DNA from: Streptomyces sp. NBC_01142
GTDB lineage: Bacteria > Actinomycetota > Actinomycetes > Streptomycetales > Streptomycetaceae
Assembly: GCF_026341125.1 (NCBI RefSeq)
Contig: NZ_JAPEOR010000002.1
Span: 2,740,501 to 2,804,500 of the forward strand
DNA length: 64,000 nucleotides
Direction: 5' to 3'
How positions within the stretch are numbered: the stretch's first letter is position 1; each line of letters opens with the position of its first letter. The notes beneath the pieces are model-generated. The model did no database searches, had not been told where the DNA came from, and saw nothing but the letters and a program-made list of their open reading frames with translations. Of the stretch, positions 1 through 9,805 are shown in pieces. Both the position numbers and the translations under genes were made by a program.

Positions 1-132
1 ATGTCGATCGCCCGCGCCCTCGGCCGCGCCGCCGTCGAGAAGTTCGGCCCCGTCCGCGCCCAGTCCTTCTCGCGCCCCGTCTGCGACACCTCCTTCGCCA
101 CGGGCGTGTTCCAGCAGGCCCAGGGGAGCTGA
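1..132 (+). CDS. C-terminal end of an unidentified protein (cut by window start)
   Basis: An open frame runs from the first base to a TGA at 130-132 and encodes 43 residues ending in QQAQGS. The ATG at position 1 may be an internal Met, because the gene probably begins upstream of the window. The tail contains one Cys (RPVCDTSF) and no motif I recognise. It reads in the same direction as the nucleotidyltransferase 38 bp downstream, so the two could be co-transcribed. Codon use is normal for the region. Function is unknown. Confidence 0.4.
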   Translation: MSIARALGRAAVEKFGPVRAQSFSRPVCDTSFATGVFQQAQGS

Positions 133-170
133 CCTCCGGGTCCCGGCCCGCGCCGCATATCGTTCACGGC

Positions 171-893
171 ATGCATACGCCTACGTATCCGACGCAGGCC
201 GTGGTCCTGGCGGGCGGCCAGGGCTCTCGGCTGCGCCCGTACACCGACGACCGCCCCAAGCCGATGGTCGAGATCCCGGGAACCGGGACACCGATCATCG
301 GCCATCAGCTTTCCTGGCTGGCCGCCGAGGGTGTGACCGACGCGGTCGTCTCCTGCGGCCATCTGGCCGAGGTGCTCCAGGAGTGGCTGGAGAGCGCCGT
401 GCTGCCCCTGCGCGTCACCACCGTCGTCGAGACGGAGCCGCTGGGCCGCGGCGGCGGCCTCAAGTACGCCGCCGCCCGGCTCCCGCATCCGGACCAGCCC
501 TGGTACGCCACCAACGGCGACATCTGGACCCGTTTCTCGCTGCGCGAGATGGCCGCCTTCCACGCCGAACGCGACGCCACCGCCACCCTCGCCCTCGCCC
601 GCCCCCGGATCCCCTGGGGCGCCGTCGAGACGGACGCCTTCGGCCACATCACGGACTTCATCGAGTCCCCGCCGTCGCCGTACCTCATCAACGCGGGTGT
701 GTACGTCTTCTCCTCGGACTTCACCACGCTGCTGCCCGACCGCGGAGACCATGAGCGCACCACTTTCCCCCGCCTCGCCCGCGAGCGCCGGCTGGCCGGT
801 TTCCCGCTGCCGAACGGCGCGTACTGGCGGGCGATCGACACCGCCAAGGACCTCACCGAGGCCGCCAAGGAGCTTTCGACGCAAGTCCGTTGA
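171..893 (+). CDS. NTP_transferase family sugar-phosphate nucleotidyltransferase
   Basis: The 240-residue protein has the nucleotide-binding signature of sugar-1-phosphate nucleotidylyltransferases near its N-terminus (LAGGQGSRLRPYT at residues 13-25, followed by RPKPMVEI). A metal-binding NGDIW segment lies at about 115-119 and the INAGVYVFS strand typical of the fold near 190. It should couple NTP and a sugar-1-phosphate to NDP-sugar plus pyrophosphate in the cytoplasm. At 240 residues it is the short form, without a C-terminal left-handed beta-helix. The sugar and base cannot be read from sequence; mannose-1-phosphate guanylyltransferase or glucose-1-phosphate thymidylyltransferase are both possible. 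No strong ribosome binding site precedes this ATG, so the start is less certain than the family. Confidence 0.85.
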   Translation: MHTPTYPTQAVVLAGGQGSRLRPYTDDRPKPMVEIPGTGTPIIGHQLSWLAAEGVTDAVVSCGHLAEVLQEWLESAVLPLRVTTVVETEPLGRGGGLKYAAARLPHPDQPWYATNGDIWTRFSLREMAAFHAERDATATLALARPRIPWGAVETDAFGHITDFIESPPSPYLINAGVYVFSSDFTTLLPDRGDHERTTFPRLARERRLAGFPLPNGAYWRAIDTAKDLTEAAKELSTQVR

Positions 894-964
894 CGTGCGC
901 TGACGGGCCTTGACGAGCCGCGTCGTCAGTCGGGCGCGTCGTCGTACGAACGCGTCGCCGTACG

Positions 965-1003
965 GAGAGGGGCAGCCACCGGATACCGGTGGCCGCCCCT
1001 CTC
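965..1003. terminator. Bidirectional hairpin terminator
   Basis: Arms GAGAGGGGCAGCCACCGG and CCGGTGGCCGCCCCTCTC pair around a 3-nt loop with one mismatch. The hairpin sits between the convergent nucleotidyltransferase and DoxX genes, where it could terminate both. Confidence 0.75.
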
Positions 1004-1013
1004 GCTTCCGTAC

Positions 1014-2723
1014 TCAGCCCAGCAGGCCGCCGATCACCCGGCCGCCGCCCGAGCCGCCACTGCTGCTCCCGCCGCCGCTGCCTCCGCCGCTCCCGCTGCC
1101 GCCACCACTCCCGCTGCCGCCGGAACCGCCGCCGGAGCCGCCTCCCGAGCCGCCACCGCCGCTTCCGCCGCCGCCCGAGCCGCCGCTCGACGAGGGACCG
1201 GAGCTGCTGGAAGGGGGCTGCACGGGCTGCGACTGCCCGGGAGGCTGCTGACCCGTGCCCTGGGTCTGGCTGGGCTGTCCTGCGTCCACCTGGCCCGTCT
1301 CACGGACCGCCTCGCCGGCCGGCGTGGACTCCTCGGCCTTCGGGGTGTCGGAGCGGGTCGCGGACGGTGACGGCTTCCCGTCCTCGCCGCGGCTGCTCGC
1401 GGAGCTGCGCTCGCCGCCGGGCTCCTGCGGGAGCGAGGACCCGGGCAGGTGGTTGGTCGGGTCCCCGTTCGGTCCGGGTACGGTCACCATCTCCGTGGAA
1501 CGTACGGCCCCGCCGAGCATCGAGCCGATCAGCAGAGTGAGGCCGACCACCACCGCGGCGACGACACTGCCGCGCCGCAGCACGCGCCGCCGCAGCTCCC
1601 ACAGCTCGGAGCGCGGACCGAGCTTGCGCCATGCCTCGCCCGCGAGACGGCCGTCGGCCGAGTAGACCGGGGCGCCCGCGATGATCAGCGGGGACCAGGC
1701 GGCGAGGTAGATGATGTCGGGCGCGTCGTACGCCGGTACGGTCTTCCAGGTCACCGTGAGCATCAGCGAGGCCGACAGCAGCACGCCGATGACCGCGGCG
1801 ACCCGCTGCCAGAGCCCCAGCACCGTGAGCACGCCGACGACCACCTGGAGGAAGGCGACGGTGAGCCCCGCCCCCACCGGGTGGGAGAGCGCGAAGTCGC
1901 GCAGCGGCTCGGCAAGTGCCCACGGGTGCAGCGAGTTGAGCCACTTGACCATGGAGCCGCGGTCGCCGCCGTCGAAGTAGACCGGGTCGCAGAGCTTGCC
2001 CATGCCCGCGTAGATGGAGATGAAGCCGAGGAACACGCGCAGCGGCAGCAGCACCACTCCGAGGTTCATCCGCCGCCCGGGGTAGTAGGCGTGGCGCACC
2101 GCGTCGGCGTGCTGACTCCGGGCGCGCACCTCGCCCTCGGTCTCCTCGTCCTCGAACTCCTCGTCCTCGTACGGCTCCTGGTCACCGTAGGAGGGAGCGG
2201 GGGCGGGAGAGGGAGAGGGGTACGAGTCGTAGGCGCCGACCGCCTGTCGCATCGGCGGCAGCAACGGCCTGCCGGAGCCGCGCGGGCCGCCGGGGCCGCC
2301 GACGACGGGCGTCTGTGCGGTGTCGTCGGCCAGATCGATCCGCGGGATGACCTGAGTGGCCCTCGCGTCGTAGCTTTCGCGGTCGTACGTGTCGCGGTCG
2401 TACGTGTCGCGGTCGTACGTGTCGCGCTCCGCGGTGGAGTTGCGCACGGCCTGGAGCAGCCCGGTCGCACCGATGTCCCCGGGCGCCGACCTGCCGCTCC
2501 ACACAACCGGCGCTCGCCGCCGCACCGCCGTCCCCGCTCCGCCGACGGCGGGAATCCGTGCAGTGTCCGCCAGCGCACGTGCGGGGCGCGGGCTCTGGGC
2601 GAGCCGCACCCGGAAGCTGGCGTGGTTCACGATGACCTGCGCGGGATCGCAGTCCACCTTGACCGTGCTCAGCGCAGGCTGATCATCGAACCCGGGCCGG
2701 GGCGTTCTGGTGTCCACACTCAT
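1014..2723 (-). CDS. DoxX-family membrane protein with long disordered flanks
   Basis: The 569-residue protein has three parts. An N-terminal cytoplasmic-like stretch of about 210 residues includes three tandem YDRDT repeats and an acidic run. A central DoxX-like four-helix membrane domain follows, beginning MNLGVVLLPLRVFLGFISIY and containing the Gly-Lys-Leu segment characteristic of DoxX proteins. Another membrane segment comes near residue 390. The last about 150 residues are a Ser/Gly/Pro-rich low-complexity tail. Many DoxX proteins take part in redox or sulfur metabolism at the membrane, but the substrate is unknown here. The start is an ATG with the next gene upstream on the same strand (rlmB) 219 bp away. 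The tail is coded by GC-rich imperfect repeats prone to length change. Confidence 0.8.
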   Translation of the reverse strand: MSVDTRTPRPGFDDQPALSTVKVDCDPAQVIVNHASFRVRLAQSPRPARALADTARIPAVGGAGTAVRRRAPVVWSGRSAPGDIGATGLLQAVRNSTAERDTYDRDTYDRDTYDRESYDARATQVIPRIDLADDTAQTPVVGGPGGPRGSGRPLLPPMRQAVGAYDSYPSPSPAPAPSYGDQEPYEDEEFEDEETEGEVRARSQHADAVRHAYYPGRRMNLGVVLLPLRVFLGFISIYAGMGKLCDPVYFDGGDRGSMVKWLNSLHPWALAEPLRDFALSHPVGAGLTVAFLQVVVGVLTVLGLWQRVAAVIGVLLSASLMLTVTWKTVPAYDAPDIIYLAAWSPLIIAGAPVYSADGRLAGEAWRKLGPRSELWELRRRVLRRGSVVAAVVVGLTLLIGSMLGGAVRSTEMVTVPGPNGDPTNHLPGSSLPQEPGGERSSASSRGEDGKPSPSATRSDTPKAEESTPAGEAVRETGQVDAGQPSQTQGTGQQPPGQSQPVQPPSSSSGPSSSGGSGGGGSGGGGSGGGSGGGSGGSGSGGGSGSGGGSGGGSSSGGSGGGRVIGGLLG

Positions 2724-2816
2724 CTAACCGAGTGACTCGTGTTTAGGACACTGCCCTGACGGACCCGATCTGTCCGAGACCCGTCAAGCGTGCCAAATTC
2801 TTCCGATTTGACCCCG

Positions 2817-2843
2817 CACACAGGCACACAGGCACACAGGCAG
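2817..2843. repeat. 8-bp tandem repeat (ACACAGGC, three copies)
   Basis: Three consecutive copies of ACACAGGC lie between the DoxX gene start and the terminator downstream of rlmB. It is one of several short tandem arrays in this window. Confidence 0.7.
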
Positions 2844-2852
2844 CCGGACAGA

Positions 2853-2896
2853 CGGGCAGGGCGGGAACGGACCCATGCCCGTTCCCGCCCTGCCCG
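2853..2896 (-). terminator. Terminator downstream of rlmB
   Basis: A perfect 18-bp stem (CGGGCAGGGCGGGAACGG and its complement) with an 8-nt loop lies 47 bp beyond the rlmB stop codon. It also insulates the DoxX promoter. Confidence 0.8.
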
Positions 2897-2942
2897 GACG
2901 TACTGCCGACCGCCGACCGCCGACCGCCGGCGCCGCAGTCCG

Positions 2943-3896
2943 TCAGCGCCTCTTGGCCGCCTCGTAGAGCACGATGCCCGCCGCGACGCCCGCGTTCAGC
3001 GACTCCGCGCCGCCCGGCATCGAGATACGCACCAGGTGGTCGCAGGTCTCGCCGACCAGGCGGCCCAGGCCCTTGCCCTCGCTGCCGATGACGATGACGA
3101 CCGGGCCGTGCAGGGCCTCCAGGTCCTCGACCGTGGCATCGCCGTCCGCCGCCAGGCCCACGACCGTGATGCCGGCCTTCTTGTAGCTCTCCAGCGCGCG
3201 GGTGAGGTTGGTGACGCGGGACACCGGCGTACGGGCCGCGGTGCCCGCCGACGACTTCCAGGCGCCGGCCGTCATACCGGCCGCGCGCCGCTCCGGCACG
3301 ACCACACCGTGGCCGCCGAAGGCGGAGACGGAGCGGACGATCGCGCCCAGGTTCCGCGGGTCGGTGACCCCGTCGAGGGCGACGATCAGCGGATCCTCGC
3401 CGTTGTCGTAGGCGGCGGCCGCGAGGTCCTCGGGCTGCGCGTACTCGTACGGCGGGACCTGGAGGACGAGACCCTGGTGGTTGAGCCCGTTCGTCATCCG
3501 GTCGAGCTCGGGCCGCGGGGCCTCCATCAGATTGATGTTGCCGCGCTGGCCCGCCAGCTGGAGCGCCTCGCGCACCCGCTCGTCGTTGTCGATGTACTGC
3601 TGGACGTACAGCGTGGTCGCCGGGACGCCGTCGCGCAGGGCCTCGTAGACCGGGTTGCGGCCGACGACCATCTCGGACGTGCCCTTGGCGCCACCGCGGC
3701 GCGGTGCCGGGCGGCGGGCCGCGGCCTGCTTCGCCTGGGCGTTGGCGACCCGGTTCTTCTTGTGTCCCTTGCGCTCGGACGCGGGCGGCGTCGGGCCCTT
3801 GCCCTCCAGCCCGCGGCGTCGCTTGCCACCGCTGCCGACCTGCGCGCCCTTCTTGTTGGACGTACGGCGGTTCCTGCGCTGGCTGTTCCCGGCCAT
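2943..3896 (-). CDS. rlmB: 23S rRNA (guanosine-2'-O-)-methyltransferase, RlmB/TrmH family
   Basis: This 317-residue SPOUT methyltransferase is expected to 2'-O-methylate a guanosine of 23S rRNA with S-adenosylmethionine. A basic, Lys/Arg-rich extension (residues 1-75) typical of actinobacterial members precedes the small substrate-binding domain (about 80-150). The three SPOUT motifs follow: LDGVTDPRNLGAIVRSVSAF, VIGSEGKGLGRL and ISMPGGAESLNAGVAAGI, which form the knotted cofactor site. It lies directly upstream of the DoxX gene and downstream of cysS on the same strand, the usual Streptomyces order ispD-ispF-cysS-rlmB. The exact modified nucleotide is inferred from the family. Confidence 0.93.
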   Translation of the reverse strand: MAGNSQRRNRRTSNKKGAQVGSGGKRRRGLEGKGPTPPASERKGHKKNRVANAQAKQAAARRPAPRRGGAKGTSEMVVGRNPVYEALRDGVPATTLYVQQYIDNDERVREALQLAGQRGNINLMEAPRPELDRMTNGLNHQGLVLQVPPYEYAQPEDLAAAAYDNGEDPLIVALDGVTDPRNLGAIVRSVSAFGGHGVVVPERRAAGMTAGAWKSSAGTAARTPVSRVTNLTRALESYKKAGITVVGLAADGDATVEDLEALHGPVVIVIGSEGKGLGRLVGETCDHLVRISMPGGAESLNAGVAAGIVLYEAAKRR

Positions 3897-3948
3897 GACC
3901 TACCTGTTTCTGTAAAGCTCGCTCAAAAGTATGTACGTAATGGAAAGT

Positions 3949-3974
3949 GTGCCGCCCAGACGTCCGGGCGGCAC
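3949..3974 (-). terminator. Terminator downstream of cysS
   Basis: The inverted repeat GTGCCGCCC...GGGCGGCAC has an 8-nt loop and lies 27 bp beyond the cysS stop. On the minus strand it is followed by ACTTTCC. It suggests rlmB is mostly transcribed from its own promoter. Confidence 0.7.
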
Positions 3975-4000
3975 ATCTTCCTCCGGGGCAACCCGTGGGC

Positions 4001-5401
<1,401 letters not shown>

Positions 5402-5512
5402 GCATCAAGGGTAGTGGCCCAATACCAGTGCCCTGCGACCCTTCCGGGCCGCGGGACCAGTTTGTGACGTTGCTACGAGTCGGAATTGAGCCGTATCCCG
5501 CCGACGACCTTG

Positions 5513-5630
5513 CACGGGGTGATCCGGACAGCGGTCCGCGAGTGATCGGGACAGCCGTTCACGGGGTGATCCGGACAATCGTTCGCGAGTGATCGGGACG
5601 GCCGTTCACGGGGTGATCCGGACAGCGACG
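5513..5630. repeat. Five-copy alternating 23/24-bp tandem repeat in the ispF-cysS spacer
   Basis: Copies start at 5519, 5542, 5566, 5589 and 5613. Each begins GTGATCCGGACA or GTGATCGGGACA, so the spacing alternates 23, 24, 23, 24 bp and the higher-order unit is exactly 47 bp. The block lies just after the ispF stop and within the potential cysS leader. No coding potential is convincing. Confidence 0.85.
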
Positions 5631-5657
5631 CGCAGGGTCGGCGGGAGGCGTGGAGCA

Positions 5658-6164
5658 TCAGCCGGCCGCGCGGACCACCAGCGCCGTGGCGATCGCGGCC
5701 AGCCCCTCGGCCCGCCCGGTCAGACCAAGGCCGTCCGTCGTCGTCCCCGACACGGAGACCGGCGCGCCGGCCGCGGCCGAGAGCGCCTTCTGCGCCTCGT
5801 CGCGCCGCTTACCGATCTTCGGGCGTACGCCGATGACCTGGACGGACACATTGCCGATCTCGAAGCCCTCGGCCCGTACGATCCGCGCCGCCTCGGCGAG
5901 CAGGGCGACGCCGGAGGCGCCGGACCACTCGGGCCGGGAGGTGCCGAAGTGGGCGCCGAGGTCACCGACCCCGGCGGCGGAGAAGAGTGCGTCGCACGCG
6001 GCGTGGGCGGCGACATCGCCGTCGGAGTGCCCGGCGAGGCCGTCCTCCCCCTCCCAGAGGAGACCGGCACACCAGAGCTCACGCCCGGCCTCGAAGGCGT
6101 GCACGTCCGTGCCGATGCCGATACGGGGAATGTCAGAAGCCATCGTTGGCCCTCCTGCGGGCAA
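5658..6164 (-). CDS. ispF: 2-C-methyl-D-erythritol 2,4-cyclodiphosphate synthase
   Basis: The 168-residue enzyme of the MEP isoprenoid pathway converts CDP-methylerythritol 2-phosphate to the cyclodiphosphate, releasing CMP. The metal ligands appear in GIGTDVHAF (Asp-X-His) and the second signature is [18 protein letters not shown]. Length is usual for the trimeric enzyme. Its start overlaps the end of ispD by 32 bp, so the two are translationally coupled, as is common where ispD and ispF are adjacent. Confidence 0.95.
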   Translation of the reverse strand: MPAGGPTMASDIPRIGIGTDVHAFEAGRELWCAGLLWEGEDGLAGHSDGDVAAHAACDALFSAAGVGDLGAHFGTSRPEWSGASGVALLAEAARIVRAEGFEIGNVSVQVIGVRPKIGKRRDEAQKALSAAAGAPVSVSGTTTDGLGLTGRAEGLAAIATALVVRAAG

Positions 6165-6879
6165 GAACCGCCTCGGCCAGTACGAGATCGAGGGGGCGGG
6201 TCACCTTGAACGCCTCTTCGTGGCCCGGCACGACCACGACGGGCGCACCGAGCCGCTCGACCAGGCCGGCGTCGTCCGTCGCGCCCTCGCCGTCGACCGC
6301 GACCGTCTCGTGCGCGCGCACGAGCGTGTCCCGGTCGAAGCCCTGCGGGGTCTGCACGGCGCGCAGCTGCGCCCGCTCGGGCGTGGCGACGACCGGTTCG
6401 GGCTCGCCCTTCGGCCGCGGTTCGACCTGCTTGACGGTGTCCGCGAGCGGCAGCGCCGGCACGACCGCCGGAGCCCCGTCCCGTACCGCCTCGACGACCG
6501 CGTCGACCGTGTCGACGGGCACCAGCGGGCGGGCCGCGTCATGGACGAGAACGACGGTGATGTTGTCCGGGAGCGCCTCGAGGCCGAGCCGTACGGACTC
6601 CTGCCGGGTGTCGCCGCCCGGCACGACCAGATAGTCGGTGCGCTCCGGAAGGGCGTGCTCGTCGAGGAGGTTCTTCACTTCGGGGGCGCCGTCCGGCGGG
6701 GCCACCACCACGACGAGGGATACGGCCCGGGAGGCCGCCATGGCGCGTACGGCGTGGATGAGCATGGGCGTGCCGTTCAGCGCGCGGAGCGCCTTGGGGG
6801 CGCCCGGCCCCAGCCGTACACCCCGCCCGGCGGCCGGGATCACGGCGGCGGTGCGGTACGGGCGCGATTGGTCTGACAT
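6133..6879 (-). CDS. ispD: 2-C-methyl-D-erythritol 4-phosphate cytidylyltransferase
   Basis: The 248-residue cytidylyltransferase acts one step ahead of IspE and IspF in the MEP pathway. It has the nucleotide-binding [20 protein letters not shown] segment and the [10 protein letters not shown] motif. I place the start at MSDQSRPYR, because an upstream in-frame ATG at 6972 would add 31 residues unlike the family. It overlaps ispF by 32 bp. An approximately 310-bp spacer separates it from carD, which is on the same strand. Confidence 0.93.
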   Translation of the reverse strand: MSDQSRPYRTAAVIPAAGRGVRLGPGAPKALRALNGTPMLIHAVRAMAASRAVSLVVVVAPPDGAPEVKNLLDEHALPERTDYLVVPGGDTRQESVRLGLEALPDNITVVLVHDAARPLVPVDTVDAVVEAVRDGAPAVVPALPLADTVKQVEPRPKGEPEPVVATPERAQLRAVQTPQGFDRDTLVRAHETVAVDGEGATDDAGLVERLGAPVVVVPGHEEAFKVTRPLDLVLAEAVLARRRANDGF

Positions 6880-7190
6880 CGGTTGCACTCCGGCAGGTTT
6901 GTTTCCTCGGCCGACATGGGTATGGCCACAGCGTGCCGGGCGCGACGCCTTGACCGGACCCTTCCGTGACAACTGGTCTGCGCCAGCCGCCCGGACACGT
7001 CGCGAGTTCGGGGGTGCGTCACATCACAGGTTTGGGGGGCGTGCTGTGGGCAGGCAAACATTGAGCAGAGACGAACATGCCGCAGCGCCCGGCGACAAGG
7101 ACTGTTTTCACAGCATGTCAGCGGGCACCGCGGCACATTATTGAATCCGACACCGCTGAATCCAAGACTGCTGAATCCAACGCCGGTGCG
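6880..7190. other. Non-coding spacer between carD and ispD
   Basis: No open frame here has convincing codon bias. The part near carD holds a three-copy 15-bp tandem repeat. The rest is expected to contain the ispD promoter on the minus strand, but I see no clear -35/-10 pair. Confidence 0.5.
7140..7184. repeat. 15-bp tandem repeat (GCTGAATCCA-type, three copies)
   Basis: Three 15-bp units share TGAATCC: 7140-7154, 7155-7169 and 7170-7184. The array ends 6 bp from the carD stop codon, so it lies in the carD 3' untranslated region. Confidence 0.8.
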
Positions 7191-7673
7191 TCAGGACGCG
7201 AGGACCTCGTCGAGCAGAGCCTCGGCCTTGTCTTCGTTGGTGTTCTCCGCGAGAGCCAGCTCGCTCACCAGGATCTGGCGCGCCTTGGCGAGCATCCGCT
7301 TCTCACCTGCGGAAAGCCCACGCTCGCGCTCACGACGCCACAGGTCACGCACTACTTCGGCGACCTTGATGACATCGCCGGAGGCGAGCTTCTCGAGATT
7401 TGCCTTGTAGCGACGGGACCAGTTCGTCGGCTCTTCTGCATACGGTGCGCGCAGCACCTCGAAGACCCGGTCCAACCCGTCCTGACCGACCACATCGCGT
7501 ACGCCGACGAACTCCGCATTGTCCGCTGGCACGCGAACCGTCAAGTCGCCCTGGGCGACCTTGAGCACCAAGTAGGTCTTGTCCACGCCTTTGATCTGGC
7601 GAGTTTCGATGGCCTCGATCAGCGCGGCCCCGTGATGGGGATAGACCACGGTGTCGCCAACCTTGAACGTCAT
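7191..7673 (-). CDS. carD: CarD-family RNA polymerase-binding transcription factor
   Basis: The 160-residue protein starts with the CarD/CdnL/TRCF RNA-polymerase-interaction fold ([20 protein letters not shown]) and continues with a helical DNA-binding domain containing the [12 protein letters not shown] and [12 protein letters not shown] segments. Actinobacterial CarD binds the polymerase beta subunit and stabilises open complexes at housekeeping promoters. Length and neighbourhood (ispD/ispF) match other actinobacteria. The start is the ATG at 7673. A 668-bp intergenic region upstream separates it from a divergent lipoprotein gene. Confidence 0.93.
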   Translation of the reverse strand: MTFKVGDTVVYPHHGAALIEAIETRQIKGVDKTYLVLKVAQGDLTVRVPADNAEFVGVRDVVGQDGLDRVFEVLRAPYAEEPTNWSRRYKANLEKLASGDVIKVAEVVRDLWRRERERGLSAGEKRMLAKARQILVSELALAENTNEDKAEALLDEVLAS

Positions 7674-8341
7674 GTGACAGGTACCCCTTCCGTGGCTATC
7701 CAGAGTAACACGAGAACGGCTTCTTCTGAATGGCGTTTTCGCAGGTCAGGGCGCATCTCGGGGCTTGACAACGACAACACGAACGTGCTGCGGAGGGCTT
7801 CCGGAGGGGGGTATTCGCAGGTCGGAGCGGCTACGCGGGCGGACGGAAACGCGCACGATACACGCAACACAACCCCCCTCCAGGAGGGCGAACGTCCCGA
7901 TTTGCCGGGTTCCAAGTGGTGAACTTCCCGTACTCCGTTCGGCGGCCGGTCACCCGTACGGACGGACGTGCCGCCGAATCCGGAATTGATCATCAGAGGG
8001 TATTCGTAAGGAATGTGTGGCGACCCGGGGAATTGATCACCGTGCTTATGTGAACGGAGTACGAAACGACAGGATCGGGCCGCGTCGCAGATCACGTTGC
8101 GGACGTGCTGACGGACCGGCGGGGGATCTCGTGACGGCCTGCCGTGCGGGGTGCCCTGCGCACCGGCCGGGAGGGCGGCCGGCGGCGCGGGCGGGTGAAG
8201 GGGCGGGTCGGGTGCGGGGCGAGGACGGCGGCTCGGTAACCTAAGCGCGATCCGACCGCGAGCTGACACCCCTTCGGCCCGCGCTCAGTTCTTCCGAAGC
8301 CCGTCCGTAGCCATCCGTACGTCCTAGGAGATGCCGCCGCC
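7674..8341. other. Long divergent intergenic region between carD and the lipoprotein gene
   Basis: The 668 bp show no credible gene. An 11-bp direct repeat GGAATTGATCA occurs at 7982-7992 and 8029-8039. A TTGACA hexamer lies near 7766. The region must contain the promoters of both flanking genes, but I cannot assign them with confidence. Confidence 0.5.
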
Positions 8342-9049
8342 GTGAGCCGCAGCCTTCGACGCGGCGCCCTCGCCGCCACTGCCATCGTGTTCTCGATCGC
8401 CTCGCTCTCCGCCTGCGGTGCGGGCAACGACGCGCAGACCCTCGGCGTCAAGCCGGACAACGCCGCCACGTCGGTCGACAGCCTCAAGGTCCAGAACGCA
8501 ACGGTGATCACCCAGCCGAAGCTGGAAGCGGAGGGACCCGCGGTCGTCTCCGCGACGCTCTTCAACGACGGCACCGAGAGTCAGACCCTCGACTCGATCA
8601 CGCTGCCCGGGACGAACCTCGAGGTGAAGCTGAGCCCCGCCAAGGGCTCGGCCGGCCCGATCACCGTGCCGGCCCAGGGCTCGGTCGTCATCGGCGGCGC
8701 GGGCAACGCCTCCGCCGAGATCGAGAACGGCCGCGAGGCCTCGAAGGGCGGCGACGTGCAGGAGGTCGTCTTCCGGTTCAGCGAGACCGGCGATGTGAAG
8801 CTGGACGCGTTCGTCGTTCCGGCGTCCGGCTACTTCGCGGCCTACGGACCGAGCGCGCTTCCCACGCCCCCGGCCCAGAAGCCGTCGGTCACCCCGTCCG
8901 GCACCCCGTCCGGCTCCCCGTCCGGCTCCCCGTCAGGGGCGGCGAACGCCGAGGCGGGCACGCCGGGCAACGGCCAGTCCGGTGCCGCGGGCACGCCGTC
9001 GGACGCGGCCTCGGCCTCGCACGACGCGGGTGCGGACGCGGGTCACTGA
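8342..9049 (+). CDS. Putative secreted lipoprotein
   Basis: The 235-residue protein has a typical lipoprotein signal: Arg-rich start, hydrophobic core and lipobox LSAC with the modified Cys at residue 25. A beta-rich domain follows, resembling the small family seen beside phoRP in Streptomyces genomes (once annotated DUF461, related in layout to copper chaperone PCuAC-like folds). The C-terminus is a Pro/Ser/Thr tail with SGTP/SGSP repeats coded by 12-bp DNA repeats. The start is GTG at 8342 with a GGAG-like site about 10 bp upstream. Function is unknown; no metal-binding Met/His cluster is visible. Confidence 0.75.
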   Translation: MSRSLRRGALAATAIVFSIASLSACGAGNDAQTLGVKPDNAATSVDSLKVQNATVITQPKLEAEGPAVVSATLFNDGTESQTLDSITLPGTNLEVKLSPAKGSAGPITVPAQGSVVIGGAGNASAEIENGREASKGGDVQEVVFRFSETGDVKLDAFVVPASGYFAAYGPSALPTPPAQKPSVTPSGTPSGSPSGSPSGAANAEAGTPGNGQSGAAGTPSDAASASHDAGADAGH

Positions 9050-9065
9050 CACACGCGCGAGCAGC

Positions 9066-9115
9066 ACGACGAGGGCGCCCCACCGGAGATTTCCGGTAGG
9101 GCGCCCTCGTCGTGT
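9066..9115. terminator. Strong bidirectional terminator between lipoprotein gene and phoP
   Basis: The long stem CACGACGAGGGCGCCC...GGGCGCCCTCGTCGTG continues into ACCGGA/TCCGGT pairing. It is almost perfect over about 22 bp and placed between convergent genes. Confidence 0.85.
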
Positions 9116-9124
9116 GTCGCCGGT

Positions 9125-9805
9125 TTACGGCTCGAACTTGTAGCCCAGGCCGCGGACCGTCACCAGATAGCGCGGTGCGCCCGGGTCAGGTTCGATCTTG
9201 GCGCGGAGCCGCTTGACATGGACGTCCAGCGTCTTGGTGTCGCCCACGTAGTCCGCGCCCCAGACGCGGTCGATCAGCTGCATACGGGTCAGCACCCTGC
9301 CCGCGTTGCGCAGCAGCATTTCCAGCAGGTCGAACTCCTTCAGCGGGAGATCGACCTTGCCGCCGGAGACAGTGACGACATGGCGGTCCACGTCCATCCG
9401 GACCGGCCCTGCCTCCAGTGCCGCCGGGGTGACCTCCTCCGGTTCGCCGCGGCGGCGCAGGACCGCGCGGATGCGGGCGACCAGCTCCCGTGAGGAGAAG
9501 GGCTTGGTGACGTAGTCATCGGCTCCTATTTCCAGCCCGACGACCTTGTCGATCTCGCTGTCCTTGGCGGTCACCATGATCACCGGGACATTCGAGCGGC
9601 CACGCAGCTGACGGCAGACCTCGGTGCCCGGCAGGCCGGGCAGCATCAGGTCGAGGAGGACGAGGTCGGCGCCATTGCGCTCGAACTCGTCGAGCCCCTC
9701 GGGCCCCGTGGTCGCGATGGCGACCTCGAAGCCCTCCTTTCGGAGCATGTAGGACAGGGCGTCGCTGAAGGATTCCTCATCCTCGACGACGAGCACTCGG
9801 GTCAC
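9125..9805 (-). CDS. phoP: Phosphate response regulator PhoP
   Basis: The 226-residue OmpR-family regulator has a receiver domain with acidic pocket residues in VEDEE and phospho-acceptor Asp52 (LVLLDLMLPG). A winged-helix DNA-binding domain ends LVTVRGLGYKFEP. It activates Pho regulon genes at direct GTTCACC-type repeats during phosphate limitation. I use GTG at 9803-9805, where the protein begins VTRVLVVEDEE and overlaps the phoR stop by 4 bp (GTGA), giving translational coupling. Assignment as PhoP rather than another OmpR regulator rests on the phoR partner and the divergent phoU. Confidence 0.93.
   Translation of the reverse strand: MTRVLVVEDEESFSDALSYMLRKEGFEVAIATTGPEGLDEFERNGADLVLLDLMLPGLPGTEVCRQLRGRSNVPVIMVTAKDSEIDKVVGLEIGADDYVTKPFSSRELVARIRAVLRRRGEPEEVTPAALEAGPVRMDVDRHVVTVSGGKVDLPLKEFDLLEMLLRNAGRVLTRMQLIDRVWGADYVGDTKTLDVHVKRLRAKIEPDPGAPRYLVTVRGLGYKFEP

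Noticed and set aside
1449..2735. Long plus-strand open frame across the DoxX gene
   Set aside because: Arg/His-rich product with no domain; a GC-rich shadow of the minus-strand DoxX gene.
5473..5658. 61-residue minus-strand frame over the 47-bp repeat
   Set aside because: Its peptide repeats (SGSPRERPSRS, CPDHPVNGCPDHS) only mirror the DNA repeat; no ribosome binding site.
7674..8341. Small open frames in the carD-lipoprotein gap
   Set aside because: No ribosome binding site, atypical codon use and no family resemblance.
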